Program-made: the position numbers and the translations under genes
Shown here: positions 1 to 5,309 of the stretch, piece by piece
Position numbering within the stretch: position 1 is the stretch's first letter
How the letters are laid out: each line of letters starts with the position of its first letter
NCBI GenBank assembly: GCA_002412705.1
Contig: DHVO01000049.1
Coordinates: 1-7,768, forward strand
Direction of reading: 5' to 3'
DNA: 7,768 nucleotides
DNA from: Bacteroidales bacterium UBA5206
GTDB lineage: Bacteria; Bacteroidota; Bacteroidia; Bacteroidales; Tenuifilaceae
Notes under the pieces: generated by a model
The model's database searches: none
Told to the model about the DNA's origin: nothing
Seen by the model: only the letters and a program-made list of their open reading frames with translations

Positions 1-455
1 ATTTCCGTGCAGCTGCTCCTAAAGCCTGCTGGCCTGCAGAAGAACTAGTGGCTCAGTGCCGCGAAATTGCTAAGCAAACGGGTGCTAAAATAACCCTAAC
101 CGAAAGCGTTGAAGAGGGTGTTAAAGGTTGCGATTTCCTTTATACCGACGTTTGGGTATCGATGGGTGAACCAGAGTCTGTATGGGCAGAACGCATACAG
201 CTGCTTAAGCCTTATCAAGTTAATAAGAAGGCTATGGAGCTAACCGGCAATCCTAACTGCAAGTTTATGCACTGCCTACCAGCATTCCATAACCGTGAAA
301 CTGCTGTTGGTGAGGACATGTTTAAGAAGTTTGGTCTTGAGGCAATGGAGGTTACCGAGGACGTGTTTGAGTCTGATGCTTCAATTGTTTTTGACGAGGC
401 AGAGAACCGCATGCACACCATTAAGGCTGTAATGGTTGCTACATTGGGTCAGTAG
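1..455 (+). CDS. argF: Ornithine carbamoyltransferase, C-terminal 150 residues (5' end outside window)
   Basis: Transfers the carbamoyl group of carbamoyl phosphate to L-ornithine to give citrulline, in the cytoplasm. The reading frame is open from base 3 (first codon TTC) to the TAG at 453-455. The GTG at 48 is an internal valine, since recognisable family sequence lies before it. The ornithine-loop motif DVWVSMGE (bases 147-170) and the catalytic HCLPAFH motif (270-290) are intact. The C-terminus, ending in [19 protein letters not shown], closely follows E. coli ArgF/ArgI as I recall them. The E. coli enzymes are about 334 residues, so a little over half the gene lies to the left. The SMG loop indicates L-ornithine, not the N-acetyl- or N-succinyl-ornithine used by related transcarbamylases. 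Biosynthetic ArgF and catabolic ArcB cannot be told apart from this fragment, so the symbol is provisional. A strong terminator follows within 25 bases. Confidence 0.95.
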   Translation, partial: FRAAAPKACWPAEELVAQCREIAKQTGAKITLTESVEEGVKGCDFLYTDVWVSMGEPESVWAERIQLLKPYQVNKKAMELTGNPNCKFMHCLPAFHNRETAVGEDMFKKFGLEAMEVTEDVFESDASIVFDEAENRMHTIKAVMVATLGQ

Positions 456-474
456 TTACAAACAGCATAATAAT

Positions 475-504
475 AAAAAAGGCAGCTTTTTGCTGCCTTT
501 TTTT
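475..504 (+). terminator. Rho-independent terminator after argF
   Basis: A perfect 6-bp stem GGCAGC (481-486) / GCTGCC (492-497) with a TTTTT loop is followed by seven T (498-504) and preceded by six A (475-480). The A and T runs can lengthen the stem, and they let it work on either strand. It starts 20 bases after the argF stop codon and separates it from the RRM gene. Confidence 0.9.
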
Positions 505-560
505 GTTGGTTTGAAAAAAACGACTTAATTTTAATTAGGTGTAATTCAAATCTTTTTATT

Positions 561-818
561 ATGACTGTTTACGTTGGTAACATTGCTTACTCCATGACCG
601 TGGAAGAGCTTAAGGACATTTTTGAAGCCTTTGGTAAGGTTTTAGACGTTAAGATTATTATTGATCGCCAAACGGGGAGATCGAAAGGCTATGGTTTTAT
701 TGAGATGGAGAACGACGAAGAGGCTCTTAAAGCCATAAGTGCTCTTAATGATACCCAAGTTAAGGGTAGAAACATTAAGGTTAATAACGCACACCGTAAG
801 GTTGAAACGCAGCAGTAG
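561..818 (+). CDS. Small single-RRM RNA-binding protein
   Basis: An 85-residue protein that is almost entirely one RNA recognition motif. RNP2 is VYVGNI (residues 3-8) and RNP1 is KGYGFIEM (residues 42-49), with the expected aromatic residues Y4, Y44 and F46 on the RNA-binding sheet. The spacing between the motifs, the helix-2 region ALKAISALN (55-63) and the C-terminal strand VNNAHRK fit the fold. There is no extra domain and only a short charged tail. Such proteins are common in Bacteroidota and cyanobacteria; in Bacteroides, RRM proteins bind single-stranded RNA and affect expression of metabolic genes. The RNA targets of this one cannot be read from sequence. The start ATG has only AT-rich sequence upstream and no Shine-Dalgarno, normal for this phylum. 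Terminators on both sides (475-504 and 811-841) suggest a one-gene transcript. It is convergent with the DUF456 gene. Confidence 0.93.
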   Translation: MTVYVGNIAYSMTVEELKDIFEAFGKVLDVKIIIDRQTGRSKGYGFIEMENDEEALKAISALNDTQVKGRNIKVNNAHRKVETQQ

Positions 819-841
819 TACTCCTTTGTACTACTGCTTTT
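811..841 (+). terminator. Terminator hairpin overlapping the RRM gene stop codon
   Basis: GCAGTAGTAC (812-821) pairs perfectly with GTACTACTGC (828-837) around a TCCTTT loop; A811/T838 can add an eleventh pair. TTTTGCTTT follows. The TAG stop (816-818) lies inside the left arm, so the gene end and the terminator share sequence. Only 13 bases separate it from the end of the convergent DUF456 gene, so it may also limit read-through from that side, although the T tract favours the + strand. Confidence 0.8.
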
Positions 842-854
842 GCTTTGTAGCGGA

Positions 855-1337
855 TTAGCGTACAAACGCCTCCATTACAAAGTAATAGGTTATAACCCCC
901 GATACAGCAAACTTTAGTCCCGTTCCCAGCAGAAAACCAATAAACGAGCCAAGGGCCGACTTTATGGCTTGGTTGTGCGTTTGGCCTGCTGTGAGTTCGC
1001 CTAATAACGCTCCAATTAAAGGCCCAACAATTATTCCAAATGGCGGAAATAGGAAAAGACCTACTACTAATCCTATTGTTGCGCCCCATACTCCACGTTT
1101 GCTCCCTCCAAATTTTTTGGTTGCCCAAACAGGAAAAACGTAGTCCAGTATTGTTACTACTGCTGCGGCTATACCTGTTGCTATAAGAACATTGGTGCTG
1201 ATGTTTCCAAACGAAGTGAAGTGTACCAACAGAAGCGCTGCAAAGCTTAATGGAGGGCCTGGTATTACAGGAAGCACACAGCCAAGTAGCCCAAGTATTA
1301 CTAGGACTATTCCAAGTGATAGTAGTACGTAATCCAT
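855..1337 (-). CDS. DUF456 family integral membrane protein
   Basis: A 160-residue, very hydrophobic protein of unknown function. It matches the DUF456 pattern: an N-terminal helix leading into LPVIPGPPLS (residues 22-31), a central KKFGGSKRGVWGATIGLVVG (74-93) and GPLIGALLGE (105-114), the glycine-rich signature of the family. Membrane segments are apparent at roughly 3-20, 29-42, 48-70, 82-113 (probably two passes or a re-entrant pair) and 127-155. The length is typical for the family. ATG at 1335-1337 is the natural start because the first membrane helix follows at once; no Shine-Dalgarno is visible. It is divergent from the acylphosphatase gene and convergent with the RRM gene, so it is probably a single-gene transcript and its neighbours give no functional clue. 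No role is assigned. Confidence 0.88.
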   Translation of the reverse strand: MDYVLLSLGIVLVILGLLGCVLPVIPGPPLSFAALLLVHFTSFGNISTNVLIATGIAAAVVTILDYVFPVWATKKFGGSKRGVWGATIGLVVGLFLFPPFGIIVGPLIGALLGELTAGQTHNQAIKSALGSFIGFLLGTGLKFAVSGVITYYFVMEAFVR

Positions 1338-1439
1338 TTTTTGTTTTAAAAATAGCTCATTTATTCTATCCTACGCATTGTTTGAATTAGATTAACCTAT
1401 TTTAAACGAGTAGGTGGGCGTCCTTTTTTCTCAACAGGG

Positions 1440-1471
1440 TTGAATTGAGGTGTTACGTGTACTAAATTTGC
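1440..1471 (+). promoter_or_regulatory. Predicted Bacteroidota-type promoter of the acylphosphatase gene
   Basis: TAAATTTGC (1463-1471) is a full match to the -7 consensus TAnnTTTG. A TTG (1440-1442) lies 20 bases upstream, in place for the -33 element. Transcription would start near 1477, giving a leader of about 14 bases before the ATG at 1491. This is a motif match only. Confidence 0.6.
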
Positions 1472-1490
1472 ACTACAAACATATATTGCC

Positions 1491-1757
1491 ATGAAAGCTG
1501 TTTCTATTACTCTTTACGGAAGAGTTCAGGGGGTTGGGTATAGGTATTATGTTTATAGAGTAGCAGGGGAGATGGGTGTAAAGGGTTTTGTGAAGAACCA
1601 GCCCGATGGATCAGTTTACATTGAGGCCGAAACCAATGATGCTGATTTGGAGGCATTCGTAGACCACTGTAAAATGGGACCACCCCGTTCCTCTGTTTCA
1701 AAATGTCATGTTAATAGTATCCCGTTGCAAGGGTTTAACTCATTTTTAGTGTGTTAA
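1491..1757 (+). CDS. acyP: Acylphosphatase
   Basis: A small cytosolic enzyme that hydrolyses acyl phosphates such as acetyl phosphate, carbamoyl phosphate or 1,3-bisphosphoglycerate to the carboxylate and phosphate. The 88 residues match the usual size of about 90. The first signature, GRVQGVGYRYYV (residues 10-21), forms the phosphate-binding loop with catalytic Arg18. The second, GFVKNQPDGSV (32-42), contains Asn36, which activates the attacking water. GPPRSSV in the C-terminal half is also typical. No signal peptide or fused domain is present, so this is the stand-alone form and not the N-terminal domain of HypF. The start ATG is supported by family length and by the promoter just upstream. 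The gene is transcribed alone: its left neighbour is divergent, its right neighbour convergent. The biological substrate of bacterial stand-alone acylphosphatases is generally uncertain. Confidence 0.95.
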   Translation: MKAVSITLYGRVQGVGYRYYVYRVAGEMGVKGFVKNQPDGSVYIEAETNDADLEAFVDHCKMGPPRSSVSKCHVNSIPLQGFNSFLVC

Positions 1758-1770
1758 TAACAAATGAGAT

Positions 1771-1806
1771 ACGGTTCGGAAATTTGCATGCAAATTTCCG
1801 AACCGT
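1771..1806. terminator. Perfect 36-bp palindrome between convergent genes, probable terminator
   Basis: The half-site ACGGTTCGGAAATTTGCA (1771-1788) is followed directly by its exact reverse complement (1789-1806). As RNA it can form a stem of about 16 bp with a 4-base loop. It lies 13 bases after the acylphosphatase stop and 25 bases from the end of the convergent gene. On the + strand it is followed by the T-rich TTTGTTTG, a weak terminator tail; on the - strand there is no T tract. A protein-binding or repeat-element role is also possible. Confidence 0.6.
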
Positions 1807-1831
1807 TTGTTTGATCCTAGCAATTGTTGAA

Positions 1832-2266
1832 TTAGTGCCTTTCAAAAGTTTTGCTAACTATTCTCCAACCTTCCCTATCAAACTTATATAGCAGTAGGTA
1901 ATCGGTGAAAATTAGTTTGCCACCTCTGTGTAGTTCTAGTTTAACCGATGCTGCTTTACCCGTTACATCTACCGAAATGTACTTAACATCAGTCTTTTCT
2001 GCTGGTGGAGTTGGGTTCTTTTCTCTACCCGTTCTAATGTTCTCTAACCATGTATATATGGGTAGTTTGGATAGAACGTTCTCTCGTACCATAATCATTT
2101 CAAAACCTGGATGGAAGCCCTTCTCTATTTGGGCTATATCGCCAAAGTTGTGAATTCCCTCTACGTAGGACTTGTTAATAACATCTTTAACTTGCTCGTC
2201 TTCGGTTTGTGCCCATGCTGCTACGGTGCATAGAGCTAAGGCTAAACTTAATAGAATGGTTTTCAT
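1832..2266 (-). CDS. Secreted NTF2-like protein, putative lumazine-binding family
   Basis: A 144-residue protein with a clear Sec signal peptide: K2, a hydrophobic core at residues 4-17 and a likely signal peptidase I site after AWA (19|20). C13 does not sit in a proper lipobox, so a soluble periplasmic product is favoured. The mature part resembles the 'putative lumazine-binding' branch of the NTF2-like/SnoaL fold: an N-terminal helix (EQVKDVINKSYVEGIHN, about 24-40), a central segment with FHPGF and W73, and C-terminal strands with the characteristic FTDYLLLYKFDREGWRIVSKTF (about 120-142). The family name comes from distant fold similarity; no ligand or enzyme activity is established, and none is claimed here. 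It lies downstream of nrfA on the same strand, but 182 bases and a hairpin separate them, so a separate transcript is likely. No clear promoter was found upstream. Confidence 0.8.
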   Translation of the reverse strand: MKTILLSLALALCTVAAWAQTEDEQVKDVINKSYVEGIHNFGDIAQIEKGFHPGFEMIMVRENVLSKLPIYTWLENIRTGREKNPTPPAEKTDVKYISVDVTGKAASVKLELHRGGKLIFTDYLLLYKFDREGWRIVSKTFERH

Positions 2267-2396
2267 AAGGTGAGGTTTTGGTGATGATATAATATTTCAA
2301 ACTATTTGCCAAGACGCATAAGGTGTTTTTTATCAGGTATTAACATTCTATGGGCGTCTTTTTCCGTTCGAAAACGTGCAATGGCTGTTTCGCTTT

Positions 2397-2433
2397 GAAA
2401 CAAGAAAGGGTACCCTTGTTTTGGATACCCTTT
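2397..2433 (-). terminator. Probable terminator of the nrfHA operon
   Basis: Read on the minus strand, AAAGGGTATCC (2433-2423) pairs with GGGTACCCTTT (2415-2405), giving an 11-bp stem with one G-U wobble and a 7-base loop. It is followed by the T-rich CTTGTTTC. It begins 15 bases after the nrfA stop codon. The T tract is interrupted, so efficiency is uncertain. Confidence 0.65.
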
Positions 2434-2448
2434 AATATTTGAACGATA

Positions 2449-3951
2449 CTACAAGTTTTTAACTGGATAAGTGCTCTCCCTCTCTTTTGCGCGTTTTAGC
2501 CATTCTGGTACTATTTGCTCCAAGAATGTTTTTTTCTCGCTGTTTAGGGTTTTCATATCTAGACCAATGTATGCCTGGGCCTTTTCTTTTGTAGATATGT
2601 CGGGCATTGGTACTTCTTGGTTATAGCCAAGGTTAGCAAGTACTCTTGCAATTTCCAAACGAGCCTCTTGAGCCTTTTCTATACCATGGGCTATAATACG
2701 GCTAGTTTCTAGTGGAGCGTGGAATGATGCGCCATGGCTGGCTGCAGAGTAGTCCCATCGCCATTGAGCTGCTCGTATGTGCTTAAGTGCGGCTTCCATC
2801 TGCTTGTCATTTGCGCCTTTATCCCACGCAAATTTTGCTTCGATATGGGCTTTTGCAAGTAGTTTTTCTAGCTTAGTTCTGTTTTCAATAACCTTATCCT
2901 GTCTTTCGTAAACATTTTGAACTAGTTTCTCAGTCTCTTCCCTATGGCAAACCTGGCAGGTGTTAGCCACATTATTTAATGGGCTTTGGATGTGGTGGTT
3001 AGTAAACTTCATGCCGCCTTCACTCTTGTAGGGCATATGGCAGTCGGCGCAGGATACGCCGCGGTCGTAGTGTACGCCCATCATGAATACTTCATAATCG
3101 GGGTGCTGTGCTTTTATCATTGGGGTTTTGCTAAGCGAGTGAGTCCAGTCAGCAAACTGTATCTCATCGTAGTACTCTTCCATATCCTCCATAGAAAAGC
3201 CTTTATCCCAAGGGAACGTTAGGTATTTGCCTTCTCCCTTAAAGTAGTATTCTACGTGGCACTGTGCGCAAACTAAGGAGCGCATCTCCTGATGTGTTGC
3301 TTCTGCTATGTTTCTACCCTGACGTTGGAATGCTTCAATAAGAGCAGGGCGTGTTATATGTAAATCCATGGTTTTGGCATCGTGACAATCGGCGCAACCA
3401 ATGTGGTTTACCACCTCGTCACCTAGTTCTGCCCATGTAGATTTATAGAACTCTGCAATGCCTTTCTCCTTCATTAGGCGAGGAACATCTGGACTTTTGC
3501 AAGTCCAACAGGTTCCGGGCATTGGTCCTGATTTTTCTTCCATTGGTGCGCCTGTTCTAAGAATATCCTGAACATCTTTTACTGCCCAGTAATGGCCTCG
3601 TCCCTGATTGTACTCTTTGGAAAAAGCGTATCCAGCCCACAGAATAACCATTTCTGGCGCTTCGGCTAGCATATCCTTTTTACCAGCTCCGTTGTACTTG
3701 CTTTCGAAGGTTGTGTCGGCCGTTTGCATATAGGATTCGTATTGCCTTGGGAAGTTTTTACCCCATACCTCGTTGCGTGGTTCCCATTGCTCGTGCTCCA
3801 CCTGTGGGGTATAAGCAAATAGTGCTTCGGCTCTACGTTCTATTATTGATGAGGCCAAAAGCCCAAGTAAGAAAACAATGATAATGGTGACTACAAAGAG
3901 CATCCATCCAACTATTGGTTTTTGTTTTACTATTTCGCCAATTGGTTTCAT
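2449..3951 (-). CDS. nrfA: Cytochrome c nitrite reductase, pentaheme catalytic subunit NrfA
   Basis: Reduces nitrite to ammonium with six electrons at the outer face of the cytoplasmic membrane. The 500 residues contain five heme c sites in the standard order: CWTCK (148-152, active-site heme with Lys152 as axial ligand), then CADCH (186-190), CAQCH (228-232), CADCH (301-305) and CQVCH (332-336). By alignment with the Wolinella and E. coli enzymes, catalytic Arg, Tyr and His are R132 (LRTGAP), Y235 (HVEYY) and H283 (KAQHP). The calcium site is E234, Y235, K280 and Q282. A hydrophobic segment (about 14-36) ends in LLASSIIERRAE, as in other Bacteroidota NrfA; it lacks an obvious cleavage site and may stay as a membrane anchor. 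The gene starts 23 bases after nrfH, so the two form an operon. No heme-insertion (ccsA/ccsB) genes lie in this window. Confidence 0.98.
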   Translation of the reverse strand: MKPIGEIVKQKPIVGWMLFVVTIIIVFLLGLLASSIIERRAEALFAYTPQVEHEQWEPRNEVWGKNFPRQYESYMQTADTTFESKYNGAGKKDMLAEAPEMVILWAGYAFSKEYNQGRGHYWAVKDVQDILRTGAPMEEKSGPMPGTCWTCKSPDVPRLMKEKGIAEFYKSTWAELGDEVVNHIGCADCHDAKTMDLHITRPALIEAFQRQGRNIAEATHQEMRSLVCAQCHVEYYFKGEGKYLTFPWDKGFSMEDMEEYYDEIQFADWTHSLSKTPMIKAQHPDYEVFMMGVHYDRGVSCADCHMPYKSEGGMKFTNHHIQSPLNNVANTCQVCHREETEKLVQNVYERQDKVIENRTKLEKLLAKAHIEAKFAWDKGANDKQMEAALKHIRAAQWRWDYSAASHGASFHAPLETSRIIAHGIEKAQEARLEIARVLANLGYNQEVPMPDISTKEKAQAYIGLDMKTLNSEKKTFLEQIVPEWLKRAKERESTYPVKNL

Positions 3952-3974
3952 AAGATTGGTTTTTAGCGGTGGTG

Positions 3975-4568
3975 TTATTGGTTCTTTTCTGACTTCATAA
4001 GTTTGTTAAGCCACTCGGGTACTGGACTATCTAGTAGTGGTACCCTTGAGTAAGGTGTAGTTGATAGCCCTCTAATTCTGTCGTGAGGCGTTAGCCTATG
4101 GCAATCCCAGCATTTTCTATCCTTTCGGTTCTGATTGTGCATGGGGGAGTTGCGCTCTAACTTGGCGTCAACAATTAGGTTTGAGTGGCATCGGATGCAG
4201 TTGTTTTGCACAGCATTTGCACCCTCTTCTTTGATTTTAATAACCTCGGGTTCTGCTCTAAGGGTAAAAAGGGTTGCGTGTCGTAACCCATCCTTTGCCT
4301 TAAAGTAGTACTTGTTTAATACGTTGTTGTGTGGTACATGACAATCGTTGCAGTTTGTCCATTCCCTGTGTGAACTATGAAACCAGGTAGAGTACTCTGG
4401 TGCCATAATATGACAGTTGATACAGGTTTTGGGATCGTCAAAAAGGTACGATGGCGCTTTTGATATGTGAAAAGCGTAAGCTCCAAGCCCAAAAAGGATA
4501 CCTGCAACTACTATTACTGGTATTTTCCAGTTGTCGGGTGGGGTAAGAAGTTTAATTAGCTTTTGCAT
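3975..4568 (-). CDS. nrfH: Cytochrome c nitrite reductase, tetraheme membrane subunit NrfH
   Basis: An NapC/NirT-family quinol dehydrogenase that oxidises menaquinol and passes electrons to NrfA, which it anchors to the membrane. With the start at 4568 it has 197 residues: a short cytoplasmic N-terminus beginning MQKLIKLLTPPDNWKIP, one membrane helix (about 17-34), and four heme sites CINCH (49-53), CNDCH (73-77), CIRCH (124-128) and CWDCH (153-157). The first site continues as CHIM; the Met two residues after the His (M55) matches the unusual Met ligand of heme 1 in Desulfovibrio NrfH. An in-frame ATG at 4608-4610 would add 14 residues (MYLFAYLAVLNPKA), but this extension is hydrophobic and not part of the NrfH pattern I know, so the inner ATG is preferred. 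nrfA follows after 23 bases. Confidence 0.95.
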   Translation of the reverse strand: MQKLIKLLTPPDNWKIPVIVVAGILFGLGAYAFHISKAPSYLFDDPKTCINCHIMAPEYSTWFHSSHREWTNCNDCHVPHNNVLNKYYFKAKDGLRHATLFTLRAEPEVIKIKEEGANAVQNNCIRCHSNLIVDAKLERNSPMHNQNRKDRKCWDCHRLTPHDRIRGLSTTPYSRVPLLDSPVPEWLNKLMKSEKNQ

Positions 4569-4642
4569 AGCCTTGGGGTTTAATACTGCAAGGTAAGCAA
4601 AAAGGTACAACAGGGCAAGCGTGTTAAGTGCCTGAAACTCTA

Positions 4643-4659
4643 TTTATAATCATTATAAA
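4643..4659. promoter_or_regulatory. AT-rich 17-bp palindrome upstream of nrfHA, possible operator
   Basis: TTTATAATCATTATAAA is an exact inverted repeat of two 8-base arms around a central C. It lies 75-91 bases before the preferred nrfH start and just after the end of the glycosylase gene. A regulator site controlling nitrite reduction is one reading. It does not match the FNR consensus TTGATnnnnATCAA, and in such AT-rich sequence chance is a real alternative. Confidence 0.3.
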
Positions 4660-4676
4660 AAGACATATAGGTCTTT
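4657..4676 (-). terminator. Weak terminator-like hairpin at the end of the glycosylase gene
   Basis: Read on the minus strand, AAAGAC (4676-4671) pairs with GTCTTT (4664-4659) around a 6-base loop, and T residues continue to 4657. The left arm overlaps the TAA stop codon. The stem has only two G-C pairs, so partial read-through into nrfHA is plausible. Confidence 0.35.
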
Positions 4677-5289
4677 ATTTCTTGATTCTCTTTTTCTTAT
4701 CGTTTGCGTACTCCCAAAGGTAAAGCGTAGCAATTGTTCGGTTGGGACTCCATTTTGATGCAATTTCTTCAAGTTTTCTTATCAAAACGTTACCGCTACC
4801 CGAAAGTTTGTACAATTCCATCATGGTTTGCTTAATGGCCAAATCGTCAACAGGGAAAATGTTTGGTCTATTAAGCGAAAAGATCAGAATCATCTCAACG
4901 GTCCATTTTCCTATACCTTTTACTTGGGTGAGGTAAGTAATAATCTCATCGTCGGACATAGACTCAATGTAGTCTAGATCCATACTATTTGTTAGTGCAA
5001 ACTGAGCCAGGTTTTTTAGATAAGCGGCTTTCCCTTTAGAAAGACCTGCGGATCTAAGTTCCTCGTCGGTGGTGTTAAGCAGAATGCTGGGGGTTGGGTA
5101 GTTGTTTGGGAATAGCGCAAGAAAGCGGTTAAATATAGTTTGCGCAACTTTCCCCGATAGCTGCTGGGAAACAATGGCATCGGTCAAATCGAAATAGATG
5201 TCTGTTGATTTTTTTAGCTCTCTTAACGGGAGTCGCTTGGCTATGGAGAGAATGGTATTGTCGGTAAAAGGTAATTGTGGTGCTTTCAT
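4675..5289 (-). CDS. DNA-3-methyladenine glycosylase, AlkA/MAG type (HhH-GPD superfamily)
   Basis: A base-excision repair enzyme that cuts the N-glycosidic bond of alkylated purines such as 3-methyladenine. The 204 residues contain the family landmarks in order: AIVSQQLSGKVAQTIFNRF (38-56), the GL-S-KA-YL segment (82-91), and the helix-hairpin-helix VKGIGKWTVEMILIF (123-137) leading to FPVDDLAIKQ (145-154). Asp149 aligns with catalytic Asp238 of E. coli AlkA. No iron-sulfur cluster cysteines are present, which separates it from EndoIII and MutY. It lacks the N-terminal TATA-binding-like domain of E. coli AlkA (282 residues) and so resembles the short yeast MAG1 type. Its start is 20 bases after the stop of the TPR/SpoIIE gene on the same strand, so cotranscription is likely. 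There is no sign of an Ada-type regulator nearby. Confidence 0.93.
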   Translation of the reverse strand: MKAPQLPFTDNTILSIAKRLPLRELKKSTDIYFDLTDAIVSQQLSGKVAQTIFNRFLALFPNNYPTPSILLNTTDEELRSAGLSKGKAAYLKNLAQFALTNSMDLDYIESMSDDEIITYLTQVKGIGKWTVEMILIFSLNRPNIFPVDDLAIKQTMMELYKLSGSGNVLIRKLEEIASKWSPNRTIATLYLWEYANDKKKRIKK

Positions 5290-5309
5290 TTAGGTTGGTT
5301 TTGGCTAAA

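Noticed and set aside
48..50. GTG as a start codon for the first gene
   Set aside because: The same frame is open leftward to base 3 and encodes family-like residues ([10 protein letters not shown]), so the gene is cut by the window edge and does not start there.
781..1128. 115-codon open frame on the - strand overlapping the RRM and DUF456 genes
   Set aside because: It is in a different frame from DUF456, which has clear family motifs and membrane segments; this one is rich in Trp, Arg and Ser with no domain, and runs across the terminator at 811-841.
2267..2448. Possible small RNA or riboswitch between nrfA and the NTF2-like gene
   Set aside because: Apart from the probable nrfA terminator there are only short hairpins (TGTTTC/GAAACA at 2386-2402; AAGACGC/GCGTCTT with a 36-base loop). 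No known riboswitch pattern or clear promoter was seen.
2986..3222. 78-codon + strand frame within nrfA
   Set aside because: Antisense to the heme-binding core of NrfA; its composition is explained by the complement of those codons.
1832..5289. A new respiratory gene cluster joining the NTF2-like protein, nrfHA and the glycosylase
   Set aside because: A hairpin separates nrfA from the NTF2-like gene, the glycosylase belongs with the upstream sensor gene, and nrfHA alone is a standard complete unit. There is no positive evidence for a joint function.
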